The notes under the pieces are model-generated. The model did no database searches and had not been told where the DNA came from. It saw only the letters and a list, made by a program, of their open reading frames with translations. From Sphingomonas sp. PP-F2F-G114-C0414 (GTDB lineage: Bacteria; Pseudomonadota; Alphaproteobacteria; Sphingomonadales; Sphingomonadaceae), in assembly GCF_003688595.1 (NCBI RefSeq), contig NZ_RCWT01000014.1, positions 124,001 to 188,000 of the forward strand: a DNA stretch of 64,000 bases, read 5' to 3'. Position 1 is the first letter of the stretch. Each line of letters begins with the position of its first letter. Positions 42,028 through 52,755 of the stretch are shown piece by piece. The position numbers were made by a program, and so were the translations under genes.

Positions 42028-43620
42028 ATGCTGGGTGGAATGCAGGATTTCGAGCTTCGTGTTCCCCGCCTGATAGACCACGCGGCGCGGGAGCATGGGG
42101 CGAGGGAACTCGTCAGCTACTGGGCCGACGGTCGCGAGACGCGCACGAACTGGGCCGGCATCGCGCGCGACGCCCGCAAACTGGCTCAAGCGCTCGAAAA
42201 GCTCGGTGTAGCCCCCCGCGACCGGGTCGCGACGCTGGCCATGAACCACGCGCACCACCTCGTCGCCTGGTACGGCACGATCGGCATGGGCGGCGTGATC
42301 CACACGATCAACCCGCGGCTGTTCGACGAGCAGCTCGTCTACATCGCCAACCACGCCGAAGACCGCGTGATGCTCTACGACAAGGCGTTCCAGCCGCTGG
42401 TCGATCGCCTGCGCGGGCAATGGACCAGCATCCGCCACTATATCTGCTTCGACGATCTCGGGCCCGATGGTTTCCAGGCCATGCTGGACGCGGAGGACGG
42501 CGCTTACGCGTGGGTCGAGGGGCCCGAGCGCGACCCGTGCATGCTCTGCTACACCAGCGGCACCACCGGCAATCCGAAGGGCGTCCTCTACACGCACCGC
42601 TCGACCATGATCCACGCGATGGCCGAGGTCGCGCCGTGGGTCTTCGATCTCTCGCCGAACGCCGTGGTGCTCCCGGTCGTCCCAATGTTCCATGCGGCCG
42701 CCTGGGGTCTGCCGTTCGCCTGTGCGCTGTCGGGTGCGAAGGTCGTTTATTCCGCGGTCAACGACCCCGCCGTGCTGTGCCGCCTGATGAACGACGAGAA
42801 GGTGACGCACTCCGCCGGCGTGCCGACCGTCTGGCTCGCGATGTTCGGCCACATGGACGCCTTGGGCGACGCGCCGCGCCACCTCAAGCAGGTAACGATC
42901 GGCGGCTCGGCAGCCCCCCGCGCGATGATCGAGCGGATCATGGGGATGGGCGCCACGGTGAAACACCTCTGGGGCATGACCGAGACCTCCCCGATCGGCA
43001 CCGCCGGCTTCGCGCCCCCACATTGGGACGACATGACGCACGACGAAAAGCTCGACCTGGTCGGGAAGCAGGGCAGCGTCCCCTTCGGCATAGAACTCCG
43101 CATCATCAATGACGAAGGCAAGGTCCTCCCCCGCGACGGCTCGATCGCCGGCCGGTTGCAGGTCCGTGGCCCTTGGGTAGTCCAACGCTATTTCGGCGCG
43201 GAAGAGGATGCGGTCGACGCGGACGGCTGGTTCGACACCGGCGACGTCGCGATGCTCCACGCCGACGGCACGATGCAGATCACCGATCGCTCGAAGGACG
43301 TCATCAAGTCCGGCGGCGAATGGATCAGCTCGGTCGATCTGGAGAACGCGGCGGTCGGCTGTCCGGGCGTGGCGGAGGCGGCGGCGATCGGCGTCCACCA
43401 CCCCAAGTGGGACGAGCGCCCGTTGCTGCTGGTCGTCCGCAAACCCGGCAGCGACGTGGGAGAAGCCGAAATCCGCGACTACCTGGCAAAGCACGTCGCC
43501 AAATGGTGGCTCCCCGATGCGATCGTCTTCGTCGAGGACCTGCCGCACACCGCGACGGGGAAGTTGTTGAAGACCGCCCTGCGCGAACGCTTCAAGGATT
43601 TCGCGCTGGCGGCCGCGTGA
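42028..43620 (+). CDS. Long-chain fatty acid CoA ligase (AMP-forming)
   Basis: A 530-residue adenylate-forming enzyme. Motifs are [18 protein letters not shown] (phosphate-binding loop, about 172-189), [38 protein letters not shown] (hinge), and the C-terminal catalytic Lys in TATGKLLK. It activates carboxylic acids, probably medium or long fatty acids, as acyl-AMP and then acyl-CoA. It starts 19 bases after dnaE and may be co-transcribed. Chain-length preference cannot be read from sequence. Confidence 0.9.
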   Translation: MLGGMQDFELRVPRLIDHAAREHGARELVSYWADGRETRTNWAGIARDARKLAQALEKLGVAPRDRVATLAMNHAHHLVAWYGTIGMGGVIHTINPRLFDEQLVYIANHAEDRVMLYDKAFQPLVDRLRGQWTSIRHYICFDDLGPDGFQAMLDAEDGAYAWVEGPERDPCMLCYTSGTTGNPKGVLYTHRSTMIHAMAEVAPWVFDLSPNAVVLPVVPMFHAAAWGLPFACALSGAKVVYSAVNDPAVLCRLMNDEKVTHSAGVPTVWLAMFGHMDALGDAPRHLKQVTIGGSAAPRAMIERIMGMGATVKHLWGMTETSPIGTAGFAPPHWDDMTHDEKLDLVGKQGSVPFGIELRIINDEGKVLPRDGSIAGRLQVRGPWVVQRYFGAEEDAVDADGWFDTGDVAMLHADGTMQITDRSKDVIKSGGEWISSVDLENAAVGCPGVAEAAAIGVHHPKWDERPLLLVVRKPGSDVGEAEIRDYLAKHVAKWWLPDAIVFVEDLPHTATGKLLKTALRERFKDFALAAA

Positions 43621-43622
43621 CT

Positions 43623-43736
43623 TCCCCCCTCCCTGGAAGGGAGGGGCCGGGGGTGGGTCGGCCCGCTCGTGGTGCAACGTCTCCTGATACGGAACCCGAC
43701 CCACCCCCAACCCCTCCCTTCCAGGGAGGGGGGAGA
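43623..43736. repeat. Intergenic palindrome, family C
   Basis: Left arm CCCCTCCCTGGAAGGGAGGG followed by GGTGGGTCGG; right arm CCGACCCACCCCC followed by CCCTCCCTTCC AGGGAGGGG. Each arm is itself a smaller palindrome, so the DNA can fold as one long or two short hairpins. It separates the acyl-CoA ligase and rutB genes. Confidence 0.85.
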
Positions 43737-43801
43737 ATACTCCACACAGCGCCCTCCATTTCGCACTTGCACAATTCCCGTGATCCAGCGAGCTTGTCAC
43801 A

Positions 43802-44530
<729 letters not shown>

Positions 44531-44545
44531 ACCACTTCAAAAACC

Positions 44546-44612
44546 CGCTCGTGCTGAGCGAAGTCGAAGCACAGTCACCACCCATGCCCTTCGACTTCGC
44601 TCAGGGCGAACG
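44546..44612. repeat. Intergenic palindrome, family D
   Basis: GTGCTGAGCGAAGTCGAAGC and TGCCCTTCGACTTCGCTC AGGGCG form an inverted repeat of about 20 bases per arm, within the 100-base gap between rutB and rutC. A hairpin here could lower or stabilise parts of the rut transcript. Confidence 0.8.
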
Positions 44613-44630
44613 GAGGTAGAGGAGCCGACA

Positions 44631-45014
44631 ATGCCGTTCGAAGCCATCAACCCACCCCAGTTCCCGACCCCCATCGCCCCCTATTCGGCCGCCGCGAAGG
44701 CCGGCAACACGGTCTACGTCTCGGGCGTGCTGGCATTAGGCGAGGGCGGAACGGTCCTCCACGTCGGCGACGCCGCAGCCCAAACCCGCGCCATCCTCGA
44801 CACCATCAAGACCACGCTCGAAGCCGCCGGCGCGACGCTCGCCGACGTCGCCTTCAACCACATTTTCCTGAAAGACCTCGCCGACTACGCAGCCTTCAAC
44901 ACGGTCTACGCTGAGTATTTCCCTGGCCCCAAGCCCGCCCGCTACTGCATCAAGACAGACCTCGTGAAGCCGGACTGCCTCGTCGAGATCGCCAGCATCG
45001 CCCACCTCGCCTGA
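44631..45014 (+). CDS. rutC: RutC/RidA-family protein of pyrimidine utilization
   Basis: A 127-residue RidA-like protein (PYSAAAKAGNTVYVSGVLAL at the N-terminus, with the conserved Arg in KPARYCIKTDLVKPDCLVEI). RutC is believed to speed removal of the enamine aminoacrylate in the Rut pathway. A GGAG sequence precedes the ATG at 44631. Its stop overlaps the rutD start (TGATG). Confidence 0.92.
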   Translation: MPFEAINPPQFPTPIAPYSAAAKAGNTVYVSGVLALGEGGTVLHVGDAAAQTRAILDTIKTTLEAAGATLADVAFNHIFLKDLADYAAFNTVYAEYFPGPKPARYCIKTDLVKPDCLVEIASIAHLA

Positions 45015-45802
45015 TGGGGATCGCAGGCGGCATCCACTCGGAGGAACACGGCCAGCCCGACGGCCCCGCGATCCTCCTATCGAGCGGCCTCGGCGGCTCG
45101 GGCAGCTACTGGCAGCCGAACCTTGCAGCGCTCGGCGCCGGTCACCGCGTCATCACCTACGACCACCGCGGCACGGGCCGCTCCGACGCCCACGTCCCCG
45201 GCGACCTGACCGTCGACGCAATGGCCGCCGACGTCGTCGCGCTCATGGACGCGATCGGGCTCGAGAACTGCACCTTCATCGGCCACGCGCTCGGCGGCCA
45301 TATCGGTCTCGCGCTCGCGCTGTCCGCACCCGAACGGCTAGACCGTCTCGTCGTCATCAACGGCTGGGCCAAGCTCGACCCGCACACCGCGCGCTGCTTC
45401 GATACCCGGCTCGCGCTGCTGAAAGACAGCGGCCCGCGCGCGTATCTCCACGCGCAACCGCTGTTCCTCTACCCGCCGCAATGGATTTCGGACCATCACG
45501 ACCGGATCCAGGACGAGGAGGAGGCGATGCTCGCGCATTTCCCTGGCGCGGAAATGATTCAGCGACGCGTCGCGGCGGTCCGCCGGTTCAACATCGCCGG
45601 CCGGCTCGACGAGATCCGCGTCCCGACGTTGTTGGTAGCCTCGGACGACGACATGCTCGTGCCGCCGTCTGCCTCCGAAAAGCTTGCCGCCGGCATCCCC
45701 GGCGCGCAGCTTGCCCGGATGGCGGCAGGCGCGCACGCGTGCAACGTCACCCGCGCGGAGCATTTCAACATGTGGCTGCTCGACTGGCTCGACGGCGAAT
45801 AG
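45014..45802 (+). CDS. rutD: RutD alpha/beta-hydrolase-fold protein
   Basis: A 262-residue alpha/beta hydrolase fold protein. The nucleophile elbow reads GHALGG (residues 90-95), so Ala92 stands where Ser is expected; the same GHALG occurs in E. coli RutD, as I recall it. Further family motifs are VINGWAKLDPHTARCF and GAHACNVTRAEHFN, with a His near the C-terminus. It is thought to help convert aminoacrylate or malonic-semialdehyde intermediates. It overlaps rutC and precedes rutA by 9 bases. Confidence 0.92.
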   Translation: MGIAGGIHSEEHGQPDGPAILLSSGLGGSGSYWQPNLAALGAGHRVITYDHRGTGRSDAHVPGDLTVDAMAADVVALMDAIGLENCTFIGHALGGHIGLALALSAPERLDRLVVINGWAKLDPHTARCFDTRLALLKDSGPRAYLHAQPLFLYPPQWISDHHDRIQDEEEAMLAHFPGAEMIQRRVAAVRRFNIAGRLDEIRVPTLLVASDDDMLVPPSASEKLAAGIPGAQLARMAAGAHACNVTRAEHFNMWLLDWLDGE

Positions 45803-45811
45803 GAGCGGCAT

Positions 45812-46885
45812 ATGCAGGTCGGCGTCTTCGTACCCATCAACAACAATGGCTGGCTGATCAGCGAGAACGCGCCGCAGTACAAACCAAGCTTCGACCTCAA
45901 CAAGGCGATCGCGCAGGCGGCCGAGAAGCACGGGCTCGATTTCCTGCTGTCGATGATCAAGCTGCGCGGGTTCGGTGGCAAGACCGAGTTCTGGGACTAC
46001 GGGCTGGAGAGTTTCACGCTGATGGCGGGCCTCGCCGCCGTCACCGAGAAGATCAAGATCTACGCGACCTGCGCCACGCTGCTCATGCCCCCGGCCTATG
46101 CCGCGCGGATGTGCAGCACGATCGATTCGATCAGCCACGGGCGGTTCGGGCTGAACCTCATTACTGGCTGGCAGCCCCCCGAATATACGCAGATGGGCAT
46201 GTGGCCCGGCGACGAACATTTCCGCAACCGCTACAAGATGCTCGACGAATACGCCCACATCCTCCGCGAACTGTGGGAGGAGGGGACGTCCGACTTCAAG
46301 GGCGACTATTACCAGATGAGCGATTGCCGCGTCTGGCCAAAGCCGACCGGCGACACGAAGATCATCTGCGCCGGATCGTCCGATGACGGCTTGGCGTTTT
46401 CGGCGAAATGGGCCGACTACGCGTTCTGCCTGGGGAAGGGCGTCAACACCCCGACCGCCTTCGCGTTCAACAACGAGCGGCTGGCCGTAGCGACCGCCAA
46501 AACCGGCCGGGACGTGCAGATCTTCGTCCTGATCATGATCATCGCCGCCGAAACCGACGACGAGGCGATGGCGAAGTGGAAACACTACAATGCCGGCGTG
46601 GACGTCGACGCGATCGCCTGGCTGACCGATCAGGGTGCCAAGGACACGCACAACGCGGACACCAACGTCCGCCAGCTTGCCGCCCCCGAAGGTGCGGTCA
46701 ACATCAACATGGGCACGCTGGTCGGCTCGTACGAAAGCGTCGCGCGGATGCTCGACGAGATGGCGGCCGTCCCCAACACGGGCGGTGTCCTGCTGACTTT
46801 CGACGACTTTCTCGAAGGTGTGGAAGCATTTGGGACGCGTATCCAGCCGCTGATGAAGAGCCGCAAAGGCGTGGTCCCGGGCTGA
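45812..46885 (+). CDS. rutA: Pyrimidine monooxygenase (luciferase-like)
   Basis: A 357-residue flavin-dependent monooxygenase of the bacterial luciferase fold. It opens the uracil ring with FMNH2 and O2. Typical segments are [19 protein letters not shown] at the start, [39 protein letters not shown] and [24 protein letters not shown] precedes the ATG at 45812. It ends the cluster here, whereas in E. coli rutA comes first. The flavin reductase RutF and transporter RutG are not in the window. Confidence 0.94.
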   Translation: MQVGVFVPINNNGWLISENAPQYKPSFDLNKAIAQAAEKHGLDFLLSMIKLRGFGGKTEFWDYGLESFTLMAGLAAVTEKIKIYATCATLLMPPAYAARMCSTIDSISHGRFGLNLITGWQPPEYTQMGMWPGDEHFRNRYKMLDEYAHILRELWEEGTSDFKGDYYQMSDCRVWPKPTGDTKIICAGSSDDGLAFSAKWADYAFCLGKGVNTPTAFAFNNERLAVATAKTGRDVQIFVLIMIIAAETDDEAMAKWKHYNAGVDVDAIAWLTDQGAKDTHNADTNVRQLAAPEGAVNINMGTLVGSYESVARMLDEMAAVPNTGGVLLTFDDFLEGVEAFGTRIQPLMKSRKGVVPG

Positions 46886-46920
46886 AGTGGCCTTGTTAGC
46901 CTAACCCGCTCCGACCGTCT

Positions 46921-46995
46921 TTTGTTCGCCCTTTCCCATCGGGAGAGGGAAGGGCCCCGCGGCGTCTTCGCCTTGGGAAGGGTAGGGCAAGAGGA
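46921..46995. repeat. Half element similar to family E repeats
   Basis: CCCTTTCCCATCGGGAGAGG and GGAAGGGTAGGGC resemble the left part of the repeat at 54641-54777 (CGGGGAGAGGGAAGGGGC, GGTGGGAAGGGTAAGG). Only one side is clear, so it may be a decayed copy. Confidence 0.5.
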
Positions 46996-47027
46996 TAGCG
47001 CCTGACGAAGCGATCACCGCGCAACCA

Positions 47028-47130
47028 CCGCCCTGGCGAAGGCCGGGGCCCAATTGGGGAACGAAGATAATGGAGGGCAGCCTTCCGTTACGACCACCTT
47101 TCCAACTGGGCCCCGGCCTCCGCCGGGGGG
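47028..47130. repeat. Intergenic palindrome, family A (decayed copy)
   Basis: Arms GGCGAAGGCCGGGGCCCAAT (from about 47035) and ACTGGGCCCCGGCCTCCGCC (from about 47105) enclose a loop with CCTTCCGTTACGACC, similar to the loop of the 37609 element. A few mismatches distinguish it from the perfect copy. It lies between the convergent rutA and Kef genes. Confidence 0.8.
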
Positions 47131-47164
47131 CGTGATTTGGGGTAAGGTTCCGCGAGCCAACAGT

Positions 47165-47218
47165 GTTTCCCCGCGAAGGCGGGGACCCAGACTGGACTCC
47201 CGCCTTCGCGGGAGAACA
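47165..47218. repeat. Intergenic palindrome, family B
   Basis: Nearly identical to the element at 37749: CCCGCGAAGGCGGGGACCC, then AGACTGGACTCCCGCC and TTCGCGGGAGAACAA. It adjoins the family A copy in the same intergenic region, the same A-then-B order as at 37.6-37.8 kb. Confidence 0.85.
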
Positions 47219-47241
47219 ACCTGCTCACGGAGCAGTGGAGG

Positions 47242-49020
47242 TCAAACCGCCCGAGGAGTCCGCTTCGCCTTCCTGATCCGAGGCTCCGCAATCATGTCCG
47301 CCGCCTTCTTGATCTCTTGGCGAAGCTCATCCCGCTTCTCATGGATCGAAGCAATCACCGGCCCCATCGCCACCCCAAGATCGACCAGCACAGCCTCCGC
47401 CAGCTGCAGCGAACTCTCCAGCGTCTCCGGCACCGCATCCGTAACACCAGCCCGGTACAACTCCGCCGCATGTGCCGTATCCCGCGCACGCGCCACGATC
47501 GGCAAGTCCGGCGCCAAAGCCCGAACCCGCCGCGCCAGCCGCACCGTCAACACCGGATCGTCCATCGTCAGGATCAGCGCTTTGGCGGTATGCAGCTTGA
47601 GCCGATCCACCAGTTCCGGCCGCGCGACGTCCCCGAACAGCACCGGATGCCCCTGGGCCCGCGCGGCCTCGACGGAATCGATATCCGCCTCCACCGCAAC
47701 GTACTTCTGTCCGTGGACCGCCAGCATGTCCGCCACCATCCGGCCCACGCGACCAAAGCCGATCACGACGGTTCCCGGTCCATCGTCGTCGATCTCGATA
47801 TCGCCAGCATCGGCACCCGACCGGCTTTCGAGTTGACGCGAAACGGTGCGGCCGAGCTTTGCCAGTAGCGGCGTGATCGTCAGCCCGATCGCAGTGACGG
47901 TCTGCCAGAAAGCGGCGGTCGATGGCATGATCAACTGCGCCTGCGCGGCCGTCGCAAGCACGATCAGCGTAGTTTCGGAAGGGCTGCCCATCAGCAACCC
48001 CGTCTCCGCCGCAACGCCGCGCCGCGAATTGGCGACGCGCAGGAACAGGAACGTCACGATAGCCTTGGTCGCCACCACGCCCGTCACGGCCAACAGCAAC
48101 GACGGCCAGTTCTGCGCGATCAACCGCAGGTCGAGACTCATGCCGACCGTGATCAGGAACACGCCGAGCGCGAGCCCCTTGAACGGCGCGGTGATGACCT
48201 CGACCTCGCTGTGATATTCGGTCTCGGCGATCAGCAACCCCGCCAGCAGCGCGCCGACGATCGGCGACAGCCCGGCGGCCGTTGTCGCGACGCTCGCGAC
48301 GATCACCACCAGTAGCGACGCGGCCAGGAACAGCTCAGGGCTCTTGGTGCGCGCGGCCTGCCCGAACAGCCGGGGCAGGACGACCCGCCCGCCGATATAC
48401 ATCGCGACCACCGTCAGCCCACCGCGCAGCGCGACACCGGCGATGTTCGACCAGCCGTCCGCACTCGCGGTCGGCGCCAGCGCACCGAGCACGAAGATGA
48501 TCGGGACGAGCGCCAGATCCTCGAACAACAGCATCGCGAACGCACCACGCCCGACCGCGCCGGTGGTGCCGACGAGCGGCAGGACCAAAGCCGTGGACGA
48601 CAACGCGAGCGCAAACCCGAGCCCGATTGCGCCCGCCCATTCCTGGCCGATGAAGTGCAACGCCACGCCAATGATAAGCGCCGAGCCGATCAGTTCGGCG
48701 GCGCCGGTGCCGAACACGAGCTGCTTCATCGACCACAAGCGCTTGAACGAGAGTTCGAGGCCGATCGAGAACAGCAGCAGGATGATGCCGAACTCGGCGA
48801 ACGGCTCGATCGATTCCGGGTTCGAGATCGTCAGATAATACAGCCAGGGCGCGGAGCCGGTGAGCGAGCCTAGCCCAGCGGGCCCGACCAGCAGACCGAC
48901 CAGGATGAAACCGATAACCGGGCTGACCCGGAACCGCGCGAACGCGGGAATGACGAGCCCGGCCGCGCCAAGAATGACGAGCGCGTCGCTGAAACCTTGA
49001 TTGTCGAGCCGTAATGCCAT
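47242..49020 (-). CDS. Kef-type cation:proton antiporter (CPA2) with RCK domain
   Basis: A 592-residue membrane protein. The N-terminal ~390 residues form a CPA2-type transporter of 12-13 helices (SPVIGFILVGLLVGPAGLG at the start, ALSSTALVLPL in the core). A TrkA-N/RCK domain with the nucleotide-binding loop GFGRVGRMVADML lies at about 425-540, followed by a charged C-terminal tail rich in Lys/Arg. Such proteins move K+ out in exchange for H+ and are gated by NAD(H) or glutathione adducts. KefB, KefC and other CPA2 members are hard to tell apart, so no symbol is given. Confidence 0.88.
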   Translation of the reverse strand: MALRLDNQGFSDALVILGAAGLVIPAFARFRVSPVIGFILVGLLVGPAGLGSLTGSAPWLYYLTISNPESIEPFAEFGIILLLFSIGLELSFKRLWSMKQLVFGTGAAELIGSALIIGVALHFIGQEWAGAIGLGFALALSSTALVLPLVGTTGAVGRGAFAMLLFEDLALVPIIFVLGALAPTASADGWSNIAGVALRGGLTVVAMYIGGRVVLPRLFGQAARTKSPELFLAASLLVVIVASVATTAAGLSPIVGALLAGLLIAETEYHSEVEVITAPFKGLALGVFLITVGMSLDLRLIAQNWPSLLLAVTGVVATKAIVTFLFLRVANSRRGVAAETGLLMGSPSETTLIVLATAAQAQLIMPSTAAFWQTVTAIGLTITPLLAKLGRTVSRQLESRSGADAGDIEIDDDGPGTVVIGFGRVGRMVADMLAVHGQKYVAVEADIDSVEAARAQGHPVLFGDVARPELVDRLKLHTAKALILTMDDPVLTVRLARRVRALAPDLPIVARARDTAHAAELYRAGVTDAVPETLESSLQLAEAVLVDLGVAMGPVIASIHEKRDELRQEIKKAADMIAEPRIRKAKRTPRAV

Positions 49021-49120
49021 GCGTGCGACCTTAGGGGACGCATGACGGATTTGTCAGGAAGAAATACTGCGTGCTCGAAAGGGGAGGGCGCCGATAGATA
49101 TTATCGCGTCGGACGATGCG

Positions 49121-49223
49121 CCTCCCCGGCGAAGGCCGGGGCCCAGTTGGTGAGGTCGCGGTAACGAAGCGCGGCGGCGATCAGCAACGTTGCCCAACTG
49201 GACCCCGGCCTTCGCCGGGGAGG
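49121..49223. repeat. Intergenic palindrome, family A (inverted copy)
   Basis: Arms at 49121-49150 and 49194-49223 (CCCCGGCGAAGGCCGGGGCC and its complement) with a few mismatches. The loop contains GGTAACGAAGCGC, the reverse complement of the loop motif in the 37609 copy, so this one lies in the opposite orientation. The rest of 49021-49309 holds nothing that I can identify. Confidence 0.85.
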
Positions 49224-49309
49224 GGGGGCGCAGGATAGCCAAGCACGGACCCGAAGGCGCATGCTCGATTAGGTAGCCCCGCTTCCGTTGCCGAAAGCGG
49301 GGCGTCAGT

Positions 49310-50530
49310 TCAGGCCCAGTTGGCCATCTCGGTCTCGAGGTTCGAGCGCACCTGCTCGAAGAACTGCTCGGTCGTCATCCAGGGCTGGTCGGGCCCGATC
49401 AGGATCGCGAGATCCTTGGTCATGTGGCCGTTCTCTACCGTCTGGACGCAGACGCGCTCGAGCGTCTCGGCAAACTTCGTGACGTCGGGCGTGTCGTCGA
49501 ACTTGCCGCGATACTTGAGGCCACCGGTCCACGCGAAGATCGACGCGATCGGGTTGGTCGAGGTCGCCTTGCCCTGCTCGTGCATGCGGAAGTGGCGCGT
49601 GACGGTGCCGTGCGCCGCCTCGGCCTCGACGGTCTTGCCGTCCGGGGTCAGCAGGATCGAGGTCATCAGGCCGAGCGACCCGAAGCCCTGTGCGACCTGA
49701 TCCGACTGGACGTCGCCGTCATAGTTCTTGCAGGCCCAGACGAACTCGCCGTTCCACTTGAGCGCCGACGCGACCATGTCGTCGATCAGGCGATGCTCGT
49801 AGACGATGCCCGCTTCCTTGAACTTGTCCTTGAACTCGGCCTCGAACACCTCGGCGAACAGATCCTTGAAGCGGCCGTCATAGGCCTTCAGGATGGTGTT
49901 CTTGGTCGACAGGTACACCGGCCACTTCAGGTTGAGGCCGTAATGCATCGATGCGCGTGCGAAATCGCGGATCGAATCGTCGAGGTTGTACATCGCCATC
50001 GCAACGCCGGCCGACGGGAACTGGAACACCTCGCGGTCGATGACCGTGCCGTCGTCGCCTTCGAACACGAGGCGCAGCTTGCCGGGGCCGGGGACCAGAT
50101 AGTCGGTCGCGCGGTACTGATCGCCGAATGCGTGACGGCCGACGACGATCGGGTGCGTCCAGCCCGGGATCAGGCGGGGGACGTTCTTGATCACGATCGG
50201 CTCGCGGAAGATGGTGCCGCCGAGGATGTTGCGGATCGTGCCGTTCGGCGACTTCCACATCTTCTTCAGGCCGAACTCGGTGACACGCTGCTCGTCGGGT
50301 GTGATCGTCGCGCACTTCACCGCGACGCCGTGCTTCTGCGTGGCGAGCGCGCTGTCGATCGTGACCTGGTCGTCGGTCGCGTCGCGATGCTCGACGCCGA
50401 GATCGTAGTAATCGAGTTCGATGTCCAGATAGGGCTTGATCAGGCGTTCGCGGATCCATTCCCAAATGATCCGCGTCATCTCGTCGCCATCGATCTCCAC
50501 GATCGGATTCTTTACCTTGATCTTTGCCAT
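49310..50530 (-). CDS. icd: NADP-dependent isocitrate dehydrogenase
   Basis: A 406-residue TCA-cycle enzyme of the eukaryote-like dimeric IDH type. Family motifs include [20 protein letters not shown] at the N-terminus, [19 protein letters not shown] with the substrate-binding Ser/Asn, [20 protein letters not shown] with metal-binding Asp residues, and [12 protein letters not shown] for the cofactor. It converts isocitrate to 2-oxoglutarate and CO2 with NADP+. It stands alone and is divergent from psd. Confidence 0.96.
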   Translation of the reverse strand: MAKIKVKNPIVEIDGDEMTRIIWEWIRERLIKPYLDIELDYYDLGVEHRDATDDQVTIDSALATQKHGVAVKCATITPDEQRVTEFGLKKMWKSPNGTIRNILGGTIFREPIVIKNVPRLIPGWTHPIVVGRHAFGDQYRATDYLVPGPGKLRLVFEGDDGTVIDREVFQFPSAGVAMAMYNLDDSIRDFARASMHYGLNLKWPVYLSTKNTILKAYDGRFKDLFAEVFEAEFKDKFKEAGIVYEHRLIDDMVASALKWNGEFVWACKNYDGDVQSDQVAQGFGSLGLMTSILLTPDGKTVEAEAAHGTVTRHFRMHEQGKATSTNPIASIFAWTGGLKYRGKFDDTPDVTKFAETLERVCVQTVENGHMTKDLAILIGPDQPWMTTEQFFEQVRSNLETEMANWA

Positions 50531-50672
50531 GTGCGCGTCCTTCGGGGGAGGGGTTTGAGGAGCGTCTAGGGGAGCGCGCCGCAGCGATCAACCGTTCGCC
50601 AACCGTTGGCACTGTAAGGAAAAGCCGGTTCATCGTTGTATCGCGCGTCGTGCACGGATAGACCCGCAGGTT

Positions 50673-51401
50673 ATGGCATCGCTCGACAAGCCGCCCGTCA
50701 CGACCTCCACGGTCAAATGGCGATTTCCCGCAGTCCATCCGGAGGGCCACAAATACGTCGCGATCGCGACCGGCATCACGCTGCTGCTGACGATCCTCAG
50801 CCACGTGCTGTTCTGGCCGATGGTCGGCGTCGTGATCTGGGTCGCGACGTTCTTCCGCGATCCGATCCGCACTACCCCGCAAGGCGAAGGCTTGATCGTC
50901 GCCCCCGCAGACGGGCTGATCACGATGATCCAGCGCGTGCCGATCCCGCGCGAGCTTGCCGGCGAGAACGGTCTCGGAGACGCGCCGCTGGTGCGCGTGT
51001 CGATCTTCATGTCGGTGTTCGACGTGCACATCAACCGCACCCCGATCGCCGGAACTATCCGGCAGGTGGTCTATATCTCGGGCAAGTTTCTCAACGCCGA
51101 CCTCGACAAGGCGAGCGACGAAAACGAGCGCCAGCATTTCGTGGTCGAGGACCGCAACGGCATGCGGATCGGCTTCACGCAGATCGCTGGCCTGGTGGCG
51201 CGCCGTATCCTTGGCTTCGTGAAGGCCGGTGACATGGTCGCGGTCGGCCAGCGCATCGGCTTGATTCGGTTCGGCAGTCGAGTCGACGTGTACCTGCCCG
51301 ATCATGTCGTGCCGCAGGTTTGCCTCGGCCAGCGCAGCATCGCCGGCGAGACCGTGCTCGGTCGCGTCGGTGGCGTTCCGGTGGGTGGTATCGCCCAGTG
51401 A
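50673..51401 (+). CDS. psd: Phosphatidylserine decarboxylase, small PSD-A type
   Basis: A 242-residue proenzyme with one or two N-terminal membrane helices (about 28-62). The self-cleavage site reads RFGSRVD with Gly201-Ser202 near the C-terminus, where cleavage yields the pyruvoyl group. Conserved APADG, and [13 protein letters not shown] with catalytic His, match the family. It makes phosphatidylethanolamine from phosphatidylserine. The pssA gene starts at a GTG overlapping its stop. Confidence 0.93.
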   Translation: MASLDKPPVTTSTVKWRFPAVHPEGHKYVAIATGITLLLTILSHVLFWPMVGVVIWVATFFRDPIRTTPQGEGLIVAPADGLITMIQRVPIPRELAGENGLGDAPLVRVSIFMSVFDVHINRTPIAGTIRQVVYISGKFLNADLDKASDENERQHFVVEDRNGMRIGFTQIAGLVARRILGFVKAGDMVAVGQRIGLIRFGSRVDVYLPDHVVPQVCLGQRSIAGETVLGRVGGVPVGGIAQ

Positions 51402-52258
51402 TCGATCGCGACGGGATCGATGACGACTCAACCGATTCGATCGAAGAGCGATGCCGGGGCCGGTTCGGCCGCACGCGGCGTGCACCGCGCGGACTTCCCC
51501 TGCGCGCCGTCGCTCCCAACGCCGTTACCGCGCTAGCCCTGTGTTCAGGCCTGAGCGGTGTGCGGTTCGCGATAGGCGGACAATGGGAAAGCGCGGTCGC
51601 GATGATCATGGTCGCGGGCGTGCTCGACGGTCTCGACGGTCGGATCGCGCGGATGCTGCACGGCGAAAGCCGGTTTGGTGCCGAGCTCGACTCGCTGTCC
51701 GACGCAATCTCGTTCGGCGTCGCGCCTGCGTTGATCGTCTACCTCTGGTCGCTCACGGCTTTGCCGCGCATCGGCTGGATCTGCTCGCTGATCCTCGCCG
51801 TGTTCTGCGCGCTGCGTCTCGCACGCTTCAACGCCAAGATCGACGAGAGCCACCAACCGCACAAGTCGGCGGGATTTCTGACTGGCGTCCCGGCTCCCGC
51901 CGGCGCCGGGCTCGCGCTGATGCCGATGTTCTTCTGGTTCTGGACCGACGAGCCGAAATTCGCGTCGCCGTATTTCGTGGCGCCGTGGGTCGCGTTCGTC
52001 GCGCTGCTGATGGTGTCCAGCATCGCGACCTATTCGTGGAGTTCGGTCAAACTCCGCAGCAACATCCGGTTCGAGGCGATCGCGCTCGTCGTACTGCTCG
52101 GCGCCGCCATCGTGAGCGCGCCGTGGCATACGCTCAGCATCATCTGTGTTCTGTACCTGCTGTCGATGCCGTTCAGCATCGCGAGTTACGCCAAAATCAG
52201 GCGGCAGCGTTCCAGCGGCGGGCGGGCACCGGAGCCGACGTCGAAGCCCAGCGCCTGA
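51398..52258 (+). CDS. pssA: CDP-diacylglycerol-serine O-phosphatidyltransferase
   Basis: A 286-residue integral membrane enzyme. The CDP-alcohol phosphotransferase signature is complete: [20 protein letters not shown] followed by LDSLSD, supplying the metal-binding Asp residues. Seven or so helices follow. It joins serine to CDP-diacylglycerol, feeding psd. The start is the GTG at 51398 that forms GTGA with the psd stop; the open frame further upstream is shadow. The N-terminal ~35 residues are charged. Confidence 0.92.
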   Translation: MIDRDGIDDDSTDSIEERCRGRFGRTRRAPRGLPLRAVAPNAVTALALCSGLSGVRFAIGGQWESAVAMIMVAGVLDGLDGRIARMLHGESRFGAELDSLSDAISFGVAPALIVYLWSLTALPRIGWICSLILAVFCALRLARFNAKIDESHQPHKSAGFLTGVPAPAGAGLALMPMFFWFWTDEPKFASPYFVAPWVAFVALLMVSSIATYSWSSVKLRSNIRFEAIALVVLLGAAIVSAPWHTLSIICVLYLLSMPFSIASYAKIRRQRSSGGRAPEPTSKPSA

Positions 52259-52481
52259 CCGCGATCCGGCGCTCCGCAACGGCCAGCGTGCGGAGTGGCT
52301 GGAACGCGGGTTCGACGTTGCCCATCGCGAGGCGGACGATACGGTCCCACTGCGGCGCGATCGACGAGACGATCATCATGCCCGCGACCGCGAATGCACC
52401 AGCAAAAACCATGAAGCTCAGAACCAACATCACGTCCGCCTTCCTATGAGTTGCGAACAATTTCTTAATATCCGCAAACAC
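52197..52481 (-). CDS. Small hypothetical membrane protein
   Basis: A 94-residue protein with a charged N-terminus (FADIKKLFATHRKAD), one clear membrane helix (about 18-40) and a soluble tail. It begins with a GTG at 52481. Its last 20 codons overlap the 3' end of pssA on the other strand (62 bases), so the two are convergent. No family recognised; the hydrophobic pattern and independent start region make it more than a random frame. Confidence 0.55.
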   Translation of the reverse strand: MFADIKKLFATHRKADVMLVLSFMVFAGAFAVAGMMIVSSIAPQWDRIVRLAMGNVEPAFQPLRTLAVAERRIAVRRWASTSAPVPARRWNAAA

Positions 52482-52755
52482 TTGGTCAGAAACATCGTTC
52501 CATTCGTCGCATTTCGAATCCAGTCATGCCGGGATGATTCTGCGCCGAGTCGAACATGTGTTCCCCTCTGAGCCCTTTATGTTCTCATTGCGTTCCATGA
52601 GTCAAGCGGGCGTTGTGCAATTGCTTTTCGCGGAAGGCCACGCTAAGGGCCGCGCCTCTAACCCCGCATGGGAGGCATCATAGCCCGGTGCGTCACGGTC
52701 ATTCGGCCACAACGTCATCCGCTTCCCAGAGGCACAACCGGAAGGATATATCCCT

